From contig JBMZVD010000037.1 of assembly GCA_049625305.1 (NCBI GenBank), positions 1 to 21,765 on the forward strand: DNA of 21,765 nt. Reading direction: 5' to 3'. Below the pieces are notes generated by a model that saw only the letters and a program-made list of their open reading frames with translations, searched no databases and was not told the DNA's origin. This DNA comes from Flavicella sp049625305. Lineage in GTDB: Bacteria > Bacteroidota > Bacteroidia > Flavobacteriales > Flavobacteriaceae. Positions 8,284 to 15,799 of the stretch are shown one piece after another. The translations under genes were made by a program, and so were the position numbers. The first letter of the stretch is position 1. Each line of letters starts with the position of its first letter.

Positions 8284-8736
8284 ATGAAAAAAATAAGAAT
8301 TACCAAGCATTTTGATTTTGAAGCAGGGCACGCCTTGTTTGGGTATGATGGGAAATGTAGCAACCTTCACGGGCACAGTTACAAATTATCTGTAACGGTT
8401 ATTGGGAGTCCTATCATGGATGAAAACAATCCAAAATACGGAATGGTTATCGATTTTACAGATCTAAAAAAGATTGTCAATAGTGAGATTGTCGATGTCT
8501 TTGACCATACGACCATTTTTAATAAAAACAATTCTCACTCAGAATTGGCAGACGAGTTGTCTCGTTTAGGGCACGCTGTGATTAAGGTAGATTACCAGCC
8601 TACCACAGAAATGATGTTGGTTGATTTTGCTAAAAAGGTAGGAGCTAGATTGCCTGATTCAGTTTCTTTATTCTCTATAAGACTGCAAGAGACTGCCAGT
8701 TCGTATGCAGAATGGTTTGCATCTGACAACGCATAA
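8284..8736 (+). CDS. queD: 6-carboxytetrahydropterin synthase QueD
   Basis: This enzyme converts 7,8-dihydroneopterin triphosphate to 6-carboxy-5,6,7,8-tetrahydropterin in queuosine/preQ0 synthesis. The 150-aa protein carries the zinc ligands H16 (FEAGH), H29 and H31 (NLHGHSY), the catalytic C25, and D74-H75 (FDHTTIF). The pterin-binding Glu is E136 in RLQETASS. The length is somewhat above the 120-aa minimum of the family, as in many bacterial homologues. A true 6-pyruvoyl-tetrahydropterin synthase shares this fold, but the QueD assignment is more likely in bacteria without biopterin genes. It converges on pth, and the intergenic gap is 28 nt. Confidence 0.9.
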   Translation: MKKIRITKHFDFEAGHALFGYDGKCSNLHGHSYKLSVTVIGSPIMDENNPKYGMVIDFTDLKKIVNSEIVDVFDHTTIFNKNNSHSELADELSRLGHAVIKVDYQPTTEMMLVDFAKKVGARLPDSVSLFSIRLQETASSYAEWFASDNA

Positions 8737-8746
8737 TCACAATATT

Positions 8747-8784
8747 AAAAACGGATCTAAAGAATTATATTTCTAAAGGTCCGT
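8747..8784 (-). terminator. probable terminator of the prs-rplY-pth operon
   Basis: On the minus strand ACGGACCT pairs with AGATCCGT (8 bp, one G-U) across an 18-nt loop and is followed by TTTTAATATT. The 5' arm lies inside the last codons of pth and the stop codon lies in the loop. The T run is short, so strength is moderate. The + strand side has no T run, so it is unlikely to stop queD transcription. Confidence 0.5.
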
Positions 8785-9340
8785 TGAATTTATTCATGGT
8801 ATTTCCAATGCCCTCCGTAGCAAAAGCTTTGATGAGGTTGGCTCCTTTCAATAACAGCTCTGGTAAATACCTGTTTTCTTCCTTACTCCATTCTCCCAAT
8901 ACATAATTGGCTTGACGCCCTTTTGAAAAGTTGGCGCTCACTCCAAATCGAAAGCGTGGGTAATTTTGATGACCTAGTTTTTCGTTGATGTCCTTGAGAC
9001 CATTGTGTCCACCAGCACTTCCTTTTCCTTTCAAGCGGATGGTTCCGAAATCAATATTTAGGTCGTCTGAGATAACCAGTATATTTTCGGCTACTATTTT
9101 TTCCTTTTGCATCCAATATTTTACTGCCTTTCCACTCAAATTCATATAAGTGGATGGCTTCAGAAGTGTAATACTGCGACCTTTAAGTTTGAAATTGGTT
9201 ACTTGTCCCAATTTGTCACTCTCAAAACGAATGTTTTCAATCGCTGCGAGTTCGTCTACGATTTTAAAACCAATATTGTGGCGTGTGTTTTCGTATTCAG
9301 CGCCAATATTTCCAAGTCCGACGATTAAAAATTTCTTCAT
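8765..9340 (-). CDS. pth: aminoacyl-tRNA hydrolase (peptidyl-tRNA hydrolase)
   Basis: This enzyme cleaves the ester bond of peptidyl-tRNA released from stalled ribosomes and is essential in bacteria. The 191-aa protein is of usual length. It shows FLIVGLGN at the N-terminus, the catalytic His in YENTRHNIGF, the DDLNIDFG segment with the conserved Asp, and KGSAGGHNGLK. The GLGNPG motif reads GLGNIG. It is the last gene of the minus-strand operon with prs and the L25 gene, although a strong terminator lies between it and the L25 gene, so its expression may depend on read-through or on an unseen promoter in the 120-nt gap. Confidence 0.95.
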   Translation of the reverse strand: MKKFLIVGLGNIGAEYENTRHNIGFKIVDELAAIENIRFESDKLGQVTNFKLKGRSITLLKPSTYMNLSGKAVKYWMQKEKIVAENILVISDDLNIDFGTIRLKGKGSAGGHNGLKDINEKLGHQNYPRFRFGVSANFSKGRQANYVLGEWSKEENRYLPELLLKGANLIKAFATEGIGNTMNKFNGPLEI

Positions 9341-9403
9341 GAGTACTATATAGTCTTTACTAGTTGTTTCAAAAATACTATTTAGGATGGGATTAATGCA
9401 AAT

Positions 9404-9441
9404 AAAAAAGGTTCATTTTGACCTGAATCAAAATGAACCTT
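9404..9441 (-). terminator. strong terminator after the L25 gene
   Basis: A perfect 14-bp inverted repeat, AAGGTTCATTTTGA and its complement, has a 6-nt loop. On the minus strand it is followed by a run of T (six A at 9404-9409 on the + strand). It lies 20 nt beyond the stop of the L25 gene and is the strongest hairpin in the operon. Confidence 0.9.
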
Positions 9442-9460
9442 AATGTTATTAGAAGTATGC

Positions 9461-10048
9461 TTATTCTGCAGCTTCTTCAGCTTCTTCAGTTTCAACAGCT
9501 TGAGCACCACGAGACATTCTCACTTGTGCAACTACTGTATTTTCTGGGTGTAAGATTGTACAGTTTTCGATAGAAAGCTCACGTACATATAACTTGTCAC
9601 CGATATTCAATCCACTGATATCAGCTTCGATAGTATCTGGCAAGTTCGCCGGCAATGCTTTGATTTTCAACTTACGTTTTGGGAAACGCAAAGCTCCACC
9701 AATCATAACCCCTGGAGAGTTTCCTACCAAAGTAACAGGGATTTCCATAGTAACCTCTTTGTCGTCAAACAATTGGTAGAAGTCAATGTGTAAAATCTTG
9801 TCAGTTACTGGGTGAAATTGGATGTCTTGAAGAATACAAGTCACAGACTCTCCATCAAGATCAATCGTTGCAGTATATACATTCGGAGTGTATACCAAGT
9901 TTTTAAATGCTTTTTCTCCTGCTGAAAAGTGAATGGCATTTTCTCCTCCGTATAATACGCAAGGTACCTTGTCAGCATTACGTAGTGCTTTTGTAGCAGC
10001 TTTTCCTACGCTTTCTCTTTTCGATCCTTTGATTGTAATTGATTTCAT
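9461..10048 (-). CDS. rplY: 50S ribosomal protein L25/general stress protein Ctc
   Basis: This protein binds 5S rRNA in the large ribosomal subunit. At 195 aa it is the long Ctc (TL5-like) form, with an N-terminal L25 domain of about 90 residues (MKSITIKGSKRESVGKAATK, then YTATIDLDGE) and a C-terminal beta domain (VPVTLVG-type segment EIPVTLVGNSPGVMIGG, DTIEADISGLNIGD). The end is a low-complexity acidic tail of Glu and Ala. The gene follows prs by 23 nt and is probably co-transcribed with it; prs-ctc-pth is a recurrent bacterial gene order. Confidence 0.95.
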   Translation of the reverse strand: MKSITIKGSKRESVGKAATKALRNADKVPCVLYGGENAIHFSAGEKAFKNLVYTPNVYTATIDLDGESVTCILQDIQFHPVTDKILHIDFYQLFDDKEVTMEIPVTLVGNSPGVMIGGALRFPKRKLKIKALPANLPDTIEADISGLNIGDKLYVRELSIENCTILHPENTVVAQVRMSRGAQAVETEEAEEAAE

Positions 10049-10071
10049 TTATATATATATTTATTAATACT

Positions 10072-11013
10072 CTAGATGATAAATTTGTCGCTAATCGACT
10101 GGTTGTCTTGCACATTGTGCATGATTTCTGCGAACAAAGGTGCGCAAGTTACAACTTTTATTTTAGAACTCTGCTTTTTTAATGGAATAGAATCTGAAAC
10201 GATCAATTCTAACAGTCTTGAGTTCTCTATTTTTTCATATGCGTTTCCAGAAAGTAAAGCATGTGTAATGATTGCACGAACACTCTTTGCTCCGCGTTCC
10301 ATCATCACATCAGCAGCTTTAACAAGAGTTCCTCCAGTGTCGATCATGTCGTCTACCAAGATTACATCTTTTCCTGCTACATCACCAATAAGTTCCATAG
10401 TATCGATTACATTGGCTTTCAATCGTTGTTTGTAGCAGATAACTACCTCGCTTTGCAAGTGTTTTGAATAAGCGTAGGCTCTTTTCGATCCTCCCATATC
10501 AGGAGAAGCCATGGTCATATTTTCCAATCCTAGACTTTTGATGTAAGGCATAAAAATGGTAGATCCAAACAAATGGTCCACTGGTTTTTCAAAGAAACCT
10601 TGAATTTGATCAGCGTGCAGATCCATGGTCATGATTCTTGTTGCTCCAGCAGTTTGTAAAAGGTTGGCTACTAATTTTGCTCCTATGGCAACTCTTGGAC
10701 GGTCTTTACGGTCTTGTCTTGCCCATCCGAAGTAAGGCATTACTGCTGTAATATGTCTTGCAGAGGCTCTTTTAGCTGCATCCAATATCAATAACATTTC
10801 CATCAAATTGTCTGAGTCTGGAAAGGTAGATCCAATAATGAATACACGTCTTCCACGAACAGATTCTTCAAAAGCAGGTTGGAATTCTCCATCACTAAAA
10901 CGTGTGATATTGATCTTTCCTAGTTCGGTTCCATAATGTTTTGCAATGTTTTCTGCTAATTCAAAACTTTGTGAACAGGCAAATACTTTTGGAGCTAATT
11001 TATTATCAGTCAT
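10072..11013 (-). CDS. prs: ribose-phosphate pyrophosphokinase (PRPP synthetase)
   Basis: This enzyme makes 5-phosphoribosyl-1-pyrophosphate from ribose 5-phosphate and ATP, feeding nucleotide, His, Trp and NAD synthesis. The 313-aa protein has RFSDGEF (39-44), the flexible catalytic loop segment WARQDRKDRPR (97-107), MDLHADQIQGFF with H133, and the PRPP-binding loop VDDMIDTGGT (220-229). The frame is open to an ATG at 11082, but MTDNKLAPK at 11013 gives the family's usual N-terminus and length. A -7 element at 11058-11065 lies between the two ATGs, which rules against the upstream one. It is the first gene of the prs-rplY-pth operon, divergent from tRNA-Leu. Confidence 0.96.
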   Translation of the reverse strand: MTDNKLAPKVFACSQSFELAENIAKHYGTELGKINITRFSDGEFQPAFEESVRGRRVFIIGSTFPDSDNLMEMLLILDAAKRASARHITAVMPYFGWARQDRKDRPRVAIGAKLVANLLQTAGATRIMTMDLHADQIQGFFEKPVDHLFGSTIFMPYIKSLGLENMTMASPDMGGSKRAYAYSKHLQSEVVICYKQRLKANVIDTMELIGDVAGKDVILVDDMIDTGGTLVKAADVMMERGAKSVRAIITHALLSGNAYEKIENSRLLELIVSDSIPLKKQSSKIKVVTCAPLFAEIMHNVQDNQSISDKFII

Positions 11014-11057
11014 GGTGTTGTTATATAATGGTTGAATGTTTTCAATTCTAGACGTTG

Positions 11058-11065
11058 CAAAAATA
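11058..11065 (-). promoter_or_regulatory. -7 promoter element of prs
   Basis: Read on the minus strand this is TATTTTTG, an exact TAnnTTTG element 44 nt before the prs ATG at 11013. No clear -33 TTG lies at the usual distance upstream. Confidence 0.5.
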
Positions 11066-11108
11066 GAAATAATTTTAAGCATAGCTCTATTTTTTTTTTG
11101 AAAATGTG

Positions 11109-11137
11109 TTGTAGATTGAAATAATTTTATAAATTTG
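11109..11137 (+). promoter_or_regulatory. promoter of tRNA-Leu
   Basis: TTG at 11109-11111 and TAAATTTG at 11130-11137 are separated by 18 nt, matching the Bacteroidota TTG-N-TAnnTTTG promoter. The tRNA begins 20 nt later. It is divergent from the prs promoter in the same 140-nt gap. Confidence 0.7.
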
Positions 11138-11156
11138 CACCCGTAATATCATAGAC

Positions 11157-11238
11157 GCCTAGGTGGCGGAATTGGTAGACGCGCTGGATTCAAAATCCAG
11201 TTCTTTCGGGAGTGTGGGTTCGATTCCCACCCTAGGTA
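11157..11238 (+). tRNA. tRNA-Leu (anticodon CAA)
   Basis: This class II tRNA reads UUG codons. The acceptor stem GCCTAGG pairs with CCTAGGT (one G-U). The anticodon stem is CTGGA/TCCAG around loop TTCAAAA, giving anticodon CAA. The long variable arm contains TTTCGGGAG, and the T arm is GTGGG-TTCGATT-CCCAC. The discriminator is A, and the 3' CCA is not encoded (ACA follows), so it must be added by the CCA enzyme. A promoter and a strong terminator flank it. A diverged copy of its 3' end appears at about 15784. Confidence 0.96.
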
Positions 11239-11408
11239 CAAAAAGAGCAAATCATGTCCGATTTGCTCTTTTTTTTTGAGGTAGTTATAGTGTGTTATTT
11301 TATAAGGTAAAGACCCTTCTAAAAATACCTTCTCTTTCTTTTATCTCTTCCAAGGTTTTGTTGCGGGCGATTTACATAGCTCCTATTATAGTACATTCTA
11401 ATATATAC
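11223..11408. repeat. left copy of a diverged ~180-bp direct repeat flanking the phytate operon
   Basis: From the T loop of tRNA-Leu (GATTCCCACCC) through the terminator, the GAGGTAGTT that follows it and the remnant coding segment, this tract is colinear with 15784-15962. The stretch AAAAGAGCAAATCATG is identical in both copies. The distance from GAGG to the aligned Ile codon of the coding part is 122 nt here and 120 nt in the right copy. The identity drops outside these limits as far as can be judged by eye. Confidence 0.75.
11241..11277 (+). terminator. rho-independent terminator of tRNA-Leu
   Basis: A perfect 13-bp stem, AAAAGAGCAAATC with its complement, closes loop ATGTCC and runs into a T tract. 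It starts 3 nt after the tRNA 3' end. The hairpin is also A-flanked on the other side, so it could once have served the convergent gene remnant on the minus strand. Confidence 0.92.
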
Positions 11409-11423
11409 AACAAAACCTACCCT
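11319..11423 (-). pseudogene. 3' remnant of a paralogue of the 15858-16628 repeat-protein gene
   Basis: The minus strand encodes VYIRMYYNRSYVNRPQQNLG and then a basic tail RDKRKRRYF before TAG at 11319. This matches the C-terminus of the protein at 15858-16628 (GNIRFYYHKSYSNRPKENVG, then KFKKKEG...RRIFIF), with I-R-x-Y-Y-x-x-S-Y-x-N-R-P-x-x-N-x-G conserved. Upstream the frame closes at a TAA (11424-11426), and I see no start codon or signal peptide. In another frame the DNA also keeps RRVFTL before TAA at 11300, matching RRIFIF, so a frameshift probably occurred. It is a degenerate fragment, not a gene. Confidence 0.8.
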
Positions 11424-11426
11424 TAA

Positions 11427-11587
11427 TTTTTAACATACTTGATTTTTTCAATTCGTGTCCTGATAGTAAGTGTATTTTTTTAGTCTGTTTTTGTGTCATT
11501 TTAATTTAGTGTAAACACAAGTTTACTGTTATCTATTTATTCGGTAGAACTAACGAATTGATTACTTTTTGTTGCTTTTCAAATAAC
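11427..11587. other. AT-rich leader region of the TonB receptor gene
   Basis: This stretch between the pseudogene remnant and the receptor promoter has no coding content. It holds a 16-bp inverted repeat (listed separately) and a T-rich tract with GTGTCC and GTGTCAT. I see no recognisable riboswitch or Pho box. Confidence 0.6.
11511..11526. promoter_or_regulatory. inverted repeat, possible operator upstream of the TonB receptor
   Basis: GTAAACACAAGTTTAC is a 6-bp inverted repeat with a 4-nt spacer. It is centred about 100 nt upstream of the likely transcription start of the receptor-phytase operon, where an activator could bind. It does not match the enterobacterial Pho box. It may be chance in AT-rich DNA. 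Confidence 0.3.
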
Positions 11588-11616
11588 TTGATAAAATACA
11601 CTGATTTATAATTTCG
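11588..11616 (+). promoter_or_regulatory. promoter of the TonB receptor-phytase operon
   Basis: TTG at 11588-11590 and TAATTTCG at 11609-11616 (one base off TAnnTTTG) are separated by 18 nt, the same spacing as in the tRNA-Leu promoter. The ATG lies 20 nt after the -7 element. Confidence 0.55.
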
Positions 11617-11636
11617 CAGAAAATTATTTATTAGAA

Positions 11637-14537
11637 ATGAAACGTATCAATTACTTAAAATTAGTCTTTATTACACTATTATGTGTATTTAGCTACGCAA
11701 AAACAACTGCACAAAATGGATCTTTAGGAGGAATCATTACAGACGAAAATGGTCTTTATGTTCCTGGAGCAAATGTAACTATCAAAAACAGCAATAAGGG
11801 AACTATTTCTGATTTTAATGGTAGGTTTACACTAGTAAAAATTCCTTCTGGTATACAAATCTTAGAAGTTACTTTTATCGGTTACAGCAAAATAACGAAA
11901 GAAGTTGAAATCACTGAAGGTAAAACAAGTTTCTTAAAGATTTCGATGAAGCCTGATAGCAATATTTTGGACGAAGTTACTATTTCAACTAGAATTGGGG
12001 GAGAAGCAAAAGCTTTGAACAAACAAAAGTCTAACCTTAACATTACCAATGTAATTTCTACAGATCAACTTGGTAAGTTTCCTGATGCAAATATTGGAGA
12101 TGCTATCAAGCGTGTTGCTGGTATTACAATGCAGGTTGATCAGGGAGAGGCTCGTAATGTAATTATTCGAGGTTTGTCACCCCAATTGAACTCTGTTACT
12201 TTAAACGGAAGTAGAATTCCTTCAGCTGAAGGAGACAATAGAAATGTGCAGATGGATCTTATTCCTTCAGACATGATTCAGACAATTGAAGTAAATAAAG
12301 CGGTCACTCCAGATATGGATGCAGATGCATTGGGAGGATCTGTGAATTTGGTTACACGTACTGCACCATTAGATTTCAGACTTTCAGCTACAGCAGGTTC
12401 TGGTGTCAACTTTATCAATGACAAACGCATTTTAAATGGATCTTTCTTGGTTGGAGATAGAACAGAGAACGGTAAATTCGGATGGATGGTTGCAGCTTCT
12501 GCAAACGATTCTGATTTTGGTTCTGACAACTTTGAAGCAGATTGGGACAACGAATTTGAATACAACACTGGAAATCAAGACGATGAGGGAGAGGATGTTT
12601 TAGAAAAAATTGATGTGAACCCCTATGCAAAGGAATTTCAAATTAGAAAGTACTTGGTACAGCGAATTCGTAGAAGTTTTTCAGCAAATTTTGATTACCA
12701 ATTCAATGATAACAATCATGTCTACTTAAAGACAATGTATAACTGGAGAGACGATCGTGAAAACCGTTTTAGACTGAAGCAAGAAATTAAAGATGGAGAG
12801 GACATCTCAAGCTCAGATTATTCTATTGTAAATAACAATGTTGAACGTTTTCCAATTGATGTTAAGCGTGAGACTAAAGGAGGAATCGGAAACGATAGAA
12901 ACAAAAATAGACGTTTAGAAGACCAACGTATGCAAAACTATACCTTGGGTGGAGACCACTTGATTGGTCATGTTGAAATTGACTGGATGGCATCTTATGC
13001 AAAGGCATCTGAAGAAAGACTTAACGAGCGTTACACTACATTCGAATACGATGGCGACGATGCGATCATTATCAACAACGATGTTTCAGATGTAAGATAC
13101 CCTAACTATATTATTGAAAATTCCTCTATAGCCAACAGCTATAGTGACTATAAATTGGATGAGCTTTCAGAACAAAACCAATATACTGACGAACAAGACA
13201 TCAACTTCTTTTCAAACTTCCAAATGCCATTGCATATTTTCGATGAAGAAAATGGAACGTTAAAATTCGGTCTTAGAGCACGTATGAAAGAAAAGAAAAG
13301 AGACAATAATTTCTTTGAATATAAGGACGCATTTGAAGATAGCTATGGTGATTTGACAACAACAAATTTTAGTGATTATTCACAGAAAGATTATCTTGCT
13401 GGTAGTCAGTACCAAGCTGGTGTATTCGCTACACCAAGTTGGTTGGGTAATATCGATTTGACAAATGCAGAAGGCGAAATAGTATACGATGAATTTTTGG
13501 GTGAAAATTACAATGCTGAAGAAAATGTTTACGCTGCTTATGTAATGACTGAGCAAAAATTATCGAATAAATTGACTGCTATTCTTGGATTGAGATACGA
13601 GCACACTCAAATTTCTACAACTGGAAATAGTGTAGACTATAATGAAGATGGTGATTACGATAGCCACACTCAAATAACTGAGGAGAATACTTATGGTAAC
13701 CTGCTTCCTGGTTTGCATTTAAAATACGATATAGATAAAAATACAATCTTACGATTTGCTTTCACAAACACAATTGCAAGACCTAACTACATAGATTTAA
13801 CTCCTTTTAGAAATATCATCCGTGAAGATGAAGAAATCGAAGTTGGAAATCCAAACTTGGAACCAGCTAAATCTATGAACTTTGATATGAGTGCTGAACA
13901 CTATTTTAGTAATGTTGGTATTCTATCAGCAGGTGTTTTCCATAAAAACATCAAAGATTTTGCCTACACATCATTGACAACAACTACAGACGATATGTAT
14001 GGAGTGAATACAACGGATTTTGATGTGAAAATACCTAAAAATGGTGATGATGCTACCGTTACTGGAGTAGAACTTGCTTTACAACGCAAATTAGACTTCT
14101 TACCTGGTATTGCTAAAAATCTTAATGTTTACCTGAACTATACTTATCTTAACTCTCATGCTGATGGAATCAATAATGAGGATGGTGACGAGAGAATTGA
14201 CATGAGTTTGCCTAATACAGCTCCAAATATGTTTAACGGGTCGTTAGGATATGATGACGGTAAGTTTTCAACAAGAATTTCTATGAATTTTTCTGATGCC
14301 TATATCGATGAAATAGGTAAAGACGAATTTACAGACAGATATTATGACCAACAGTTGTTTTTAGATTTTAATATTGCATATGCGGTGTCTAAAAACCTTA
14401 GACTTTATGCTGATTTTACTAATTTAACTGACCAGCCATTACGTTATTATCAAGGTGCAGTAAATCAAACAATGCAAGCTGAATATTATGGAAGACGTTT
14501 TGCTTTTGGTTTGAAATATGATTTGTTTAAAAATTAA
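11637..14537 (+). CDS. TonB-dependent outer-membrane receptor, likely for phytate or its products
   Basis: This is a 966-aa active-transport channel in the outer membrane, energised by TonB-ExbBD. Residues 1-25 are a signal peptide (KTTA, then Q26). A carboxypeptidase-regulatory-like domain spans about 28-115 (GIITDENGLYVPGANVTIKN). The plug is at about 140-245, with the motifs KFPDANIGDAIKRVAGI, RNVIIRGLSPQLNSVTLNG and DALGGSVNLVTR. The 22-strand barrel fills the rest and ends GRRFAFGLKYDLFKN. The plug pattern is that of the TonB-Xanth-Caul receptor type. The ligand is not visible in the sequence; the phytase gene 6 nt downstream suggests phytate, inositol phosphates or metal-phytate. Linkage of beta-propeller phytases to TonB receptors is known from aquatic bacteria. 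Confidence 0.93.
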   Translation: MKRINYLKLVFITLLCVFSYAKTTAQNGSLGGIITDENGLYVPGANVTIKNSNKGTISDFNGRFTLVKIPSGIQILEVTFIGYSKITKEVEITEGKTSFLKISMKPDSNILDEVTISTRIGGEAKALNKQKSNLNITNVISTDQLGKFPDANIGDAIKRVAGITMQVDQGEARNVIIRGLSPQLNSVTLNGSRIPSAEGDNRNVQMDLIPSDMIQTIEVNKAVTPDMDADALGGSVNLVTRTAPLDFRLSATAGSGVNFINDKRILNGSFLVGDRTENGKFGWMVAASANDSDFGSDNFEADWDNEFEYNTGNQDDEGEDVLEKIDVNPYAKEFQIRKYLVQRIRRSFSANFDYQFNDNNHVYLKTMYNWRDDRENRFRLKQEIKDGEDISSSDYSIVNNNVERFPIDVKRETKGGIGNDRNKNRRLEDQRMQNYTLGGDHLIGHVEIDWMASYAKASEERLNERYTTFEYDGDDAIIINNDVSDVRYPNYIIENSSIANSYSDYKLDELSEQNQYTDEQDINFFSNFQMPLHIFDEENGTLKFGLRARMKEKKRDNNFFEYKDAFEDSYGDLTTTNFSDYSQKDYLAGSQYQAGVFATPSWLGNIDLTNAEGEIVYDEFLGENYNAEENVYAAYVMTEQKLSNKLTAILGLRYEHTQISTTGNSVDYNEDGDYDSHTQITEENTYGNLLPGLHLKYDIDKNTILRFAFTNTIARPNYIDLTPFRNIIREDEEIEVGNPNLEPAKSMNFDMSAEHYFSNVGILSAGVFHKNIKDFAYTSLTTTTDDMYGVNTTDFDVKIPKNGDDATVTGVELALQRKLDFLPGIAKNLNVYLNYTYLNSHADGINNEDGDERIDMSLPNTAPNMFNGSLGYDDGKFSTRISMNFSDAYIDEIGKDEFTDRYYDQQLFLDFNIAYAVSKNLRLYADFTNLTDQPLRYYQGAVNQTMQAEYYGRRFAFGLKYDLFKN

Positions 14538-14543
14538 TTAAGC

Positions 14544-15560
14544 ATGAAAAAGATAATATTATATGTAACGTCTGTTTTCTCAGTACTGATATCATGTGAC
14601 TCAAAGTCTAAACTACCAGTCATTCATCCAGATGTCATAACAGAAAAAACTAAAAACGATACTGATGATCCTGCTATTTGGGTTCATCCTGACGATCCTG
14701 AAAAAAGTATTGTCTTTGGGACAGACAAAGAAAGTAATGGAGCTATTTATGCGTTTGACTTGGATGGAAAAATTATTGAGGAAAAAACAATTTACAATGT
14801 TAAGAGACCTAACAATGTAGATGTGACTTATGGATTTTCTTTGAATGATAGTACAACGATTGATGTTTTAGCATTTACGGAGCGAGAAAAGCAACAAATT
14901 CGATTGTATTCGGTTCCCGACATGAAACCTCTAGACATGGGAGGATGTAAAGTGTTTGAAGATGCAACTGAACCTGAGTATAACCTTCCTATGGGAATTG
15001 CTTTTTACAGTTCCCCAATAACAAAAAAGTTATATGTTATTGTAGGTCGTAAAAAAGGTCCGGAAAATGGATATTTATACCAATATGAATTGATACCAAC
15101 TCCTACTGGAATTCAAACAAAACTGGTTCGTAAATTTGGTGCTTTTAGCGGAAAGAAAGAGATTGAAGCAATAGCGGTGGATAATGAATTAGGTTTTATC
15201 TATTATTCTGATGAACAACACTGTATTAGAAAGTATCATGCGGAACCAAATGTATCTTCTGAAGAGGTAAATTGTTTTGGAGGCGACCTTTTTGAATCTG
15301 ATATTGAAGGAATAGCGATAGTTAAAAATCATAAAAACTCAGGATATTTAATAGTATCAAACCAACAAAAAGGTGAATTTAATATTTTTGATAGGCAAAG
15401 TAATGCTTTTGTCAATGCTGTTAATTTATCTACACATGAAACAGATGGTTGTGAGGCAACAACTGTTTCCCTTGGAAGTAAATTTCCGAATGGTATGTTT
15501 GTTGCGATGAACGATTCAAAGGAATTTTATTTTTACGATTTGAAAAAGGTTTTGAATTAA
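14544..15560 (+). CDS. beta-propeller phytase (3-phytase), lipoprotein
   Basis: This enzyme removes phosphate from myo-inositol hexakisphosphate with calcium as cofactor. The 338-aa protein is a six-bladed propeller of typical length. Residues 1-17 with C18 (LISC lipobox) mark it as a lipoprotein, so it is membrane-anchored in the periplasm or on the surface. Phytase signatures are NDTDDPAIWVHP (38-49) and NNVDVTYGF (90-98). By alignment with Bacillus beta-propeller phytases the acidic active-site residues are E208 (EIEAIAVD), E224 (YYSDE), and D253 and E255 (SDIEGI). It follows the TonB receptor by 6 nt and has its own terminator, so the two form a two-gene operon. The phytase assignment is firm; cell-surface display is inferred. 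Confidence 0.93.
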   Translation: MKKIILYVTSVFSVLISCDSKSKLPVIHPDVITEKTKNDTDDPAIWVHPDDPEKSIVFGTDKESNGAIYAFDLDGKIIEEKTIYNVKRPNNVDVTYGFSLNDSTTIDVLAFTEREKQQIRLYSVPDMKPLDMGGCKVFEDATEPEYNLPMGIAFYSSPITKKLYVIVGRKKGPENGYLYQYELIPTPTGIQTKLVRKFGAFSGKKEIEAIAVDNELGFIYYSDEQHCIRKYHAEPNVSSEEVNCFGGDLFESDIEGIAIVKNHKNSGYLIVSNQQKGEFNIFDRQSNAFVNAVNLSTHETDGCEATTVSLGSKFPNGMFVAMNDSKEFYFYDLKKVLN

Positions 15561-15579
15561 AGAATTTCCTAAATATAAA

Positions 15580-15618
15580 AAAAACGCTGTTTGAGGTATT
15601 TCATCAAACAGCGTTTTT
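15580..15618 (+). terminator. rho-independent terminator of the TonB receptor-phytase operon
   Basis: A perfect 15-bp stem, AAAAACGCTGTTTGA with its complement, has a 9-nt loop and ends in five T. It starts 20 nt after the phytase stop. Confidence 0.9.
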
Positions 15619-15761
15619 GATTTAATCTGTATTGATTTTTCATAGATTGGAATCCATTATTTACAATTTTCTATCTAAATTACCACGATTGCTGAGCGAT
15701 GTGTTTTTAGATAACGTCAATACTTATTGTTGCATTGATTGACTTTTATTATATAAATAAA

Positions 15762-15799
15762 ACTCAGGTAATTGAAATAGCTTGATTCCACCTAAGACA
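15762..15799 (+). pseudogene. possible degenerate tRNA-Leu fragment
   Basis: GATTCCACCTAAGACA at 15784-15799 resembles the T-loop/acceptor end of tRNA-Leu (GATTCCCACCCTAGGTACA) and is followed by the same terminator. Just upstream, CTCAGGTAATTG is reminiscent of the tRNA 5' end (CCTAGGT...AATTG), as if the anticodon and variable arms had been deleted. The 3' part is well supported by colinearity; the 5' part is speculative. Confidence 0.4.

Noticed and set aside
11014..11082. Longer prs starting at 11082
   Set aside because: The extension contains a -7 promoter element and is absent from the normal PRPP synthetase N-terminus.
11430..11600. Enterobacterial-type Pho box before the TonB receptor
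   Set aside because: CTGTTTTTGTGTCAT is only loosely similar to one half-site, and no properly spaced second repeat is present.
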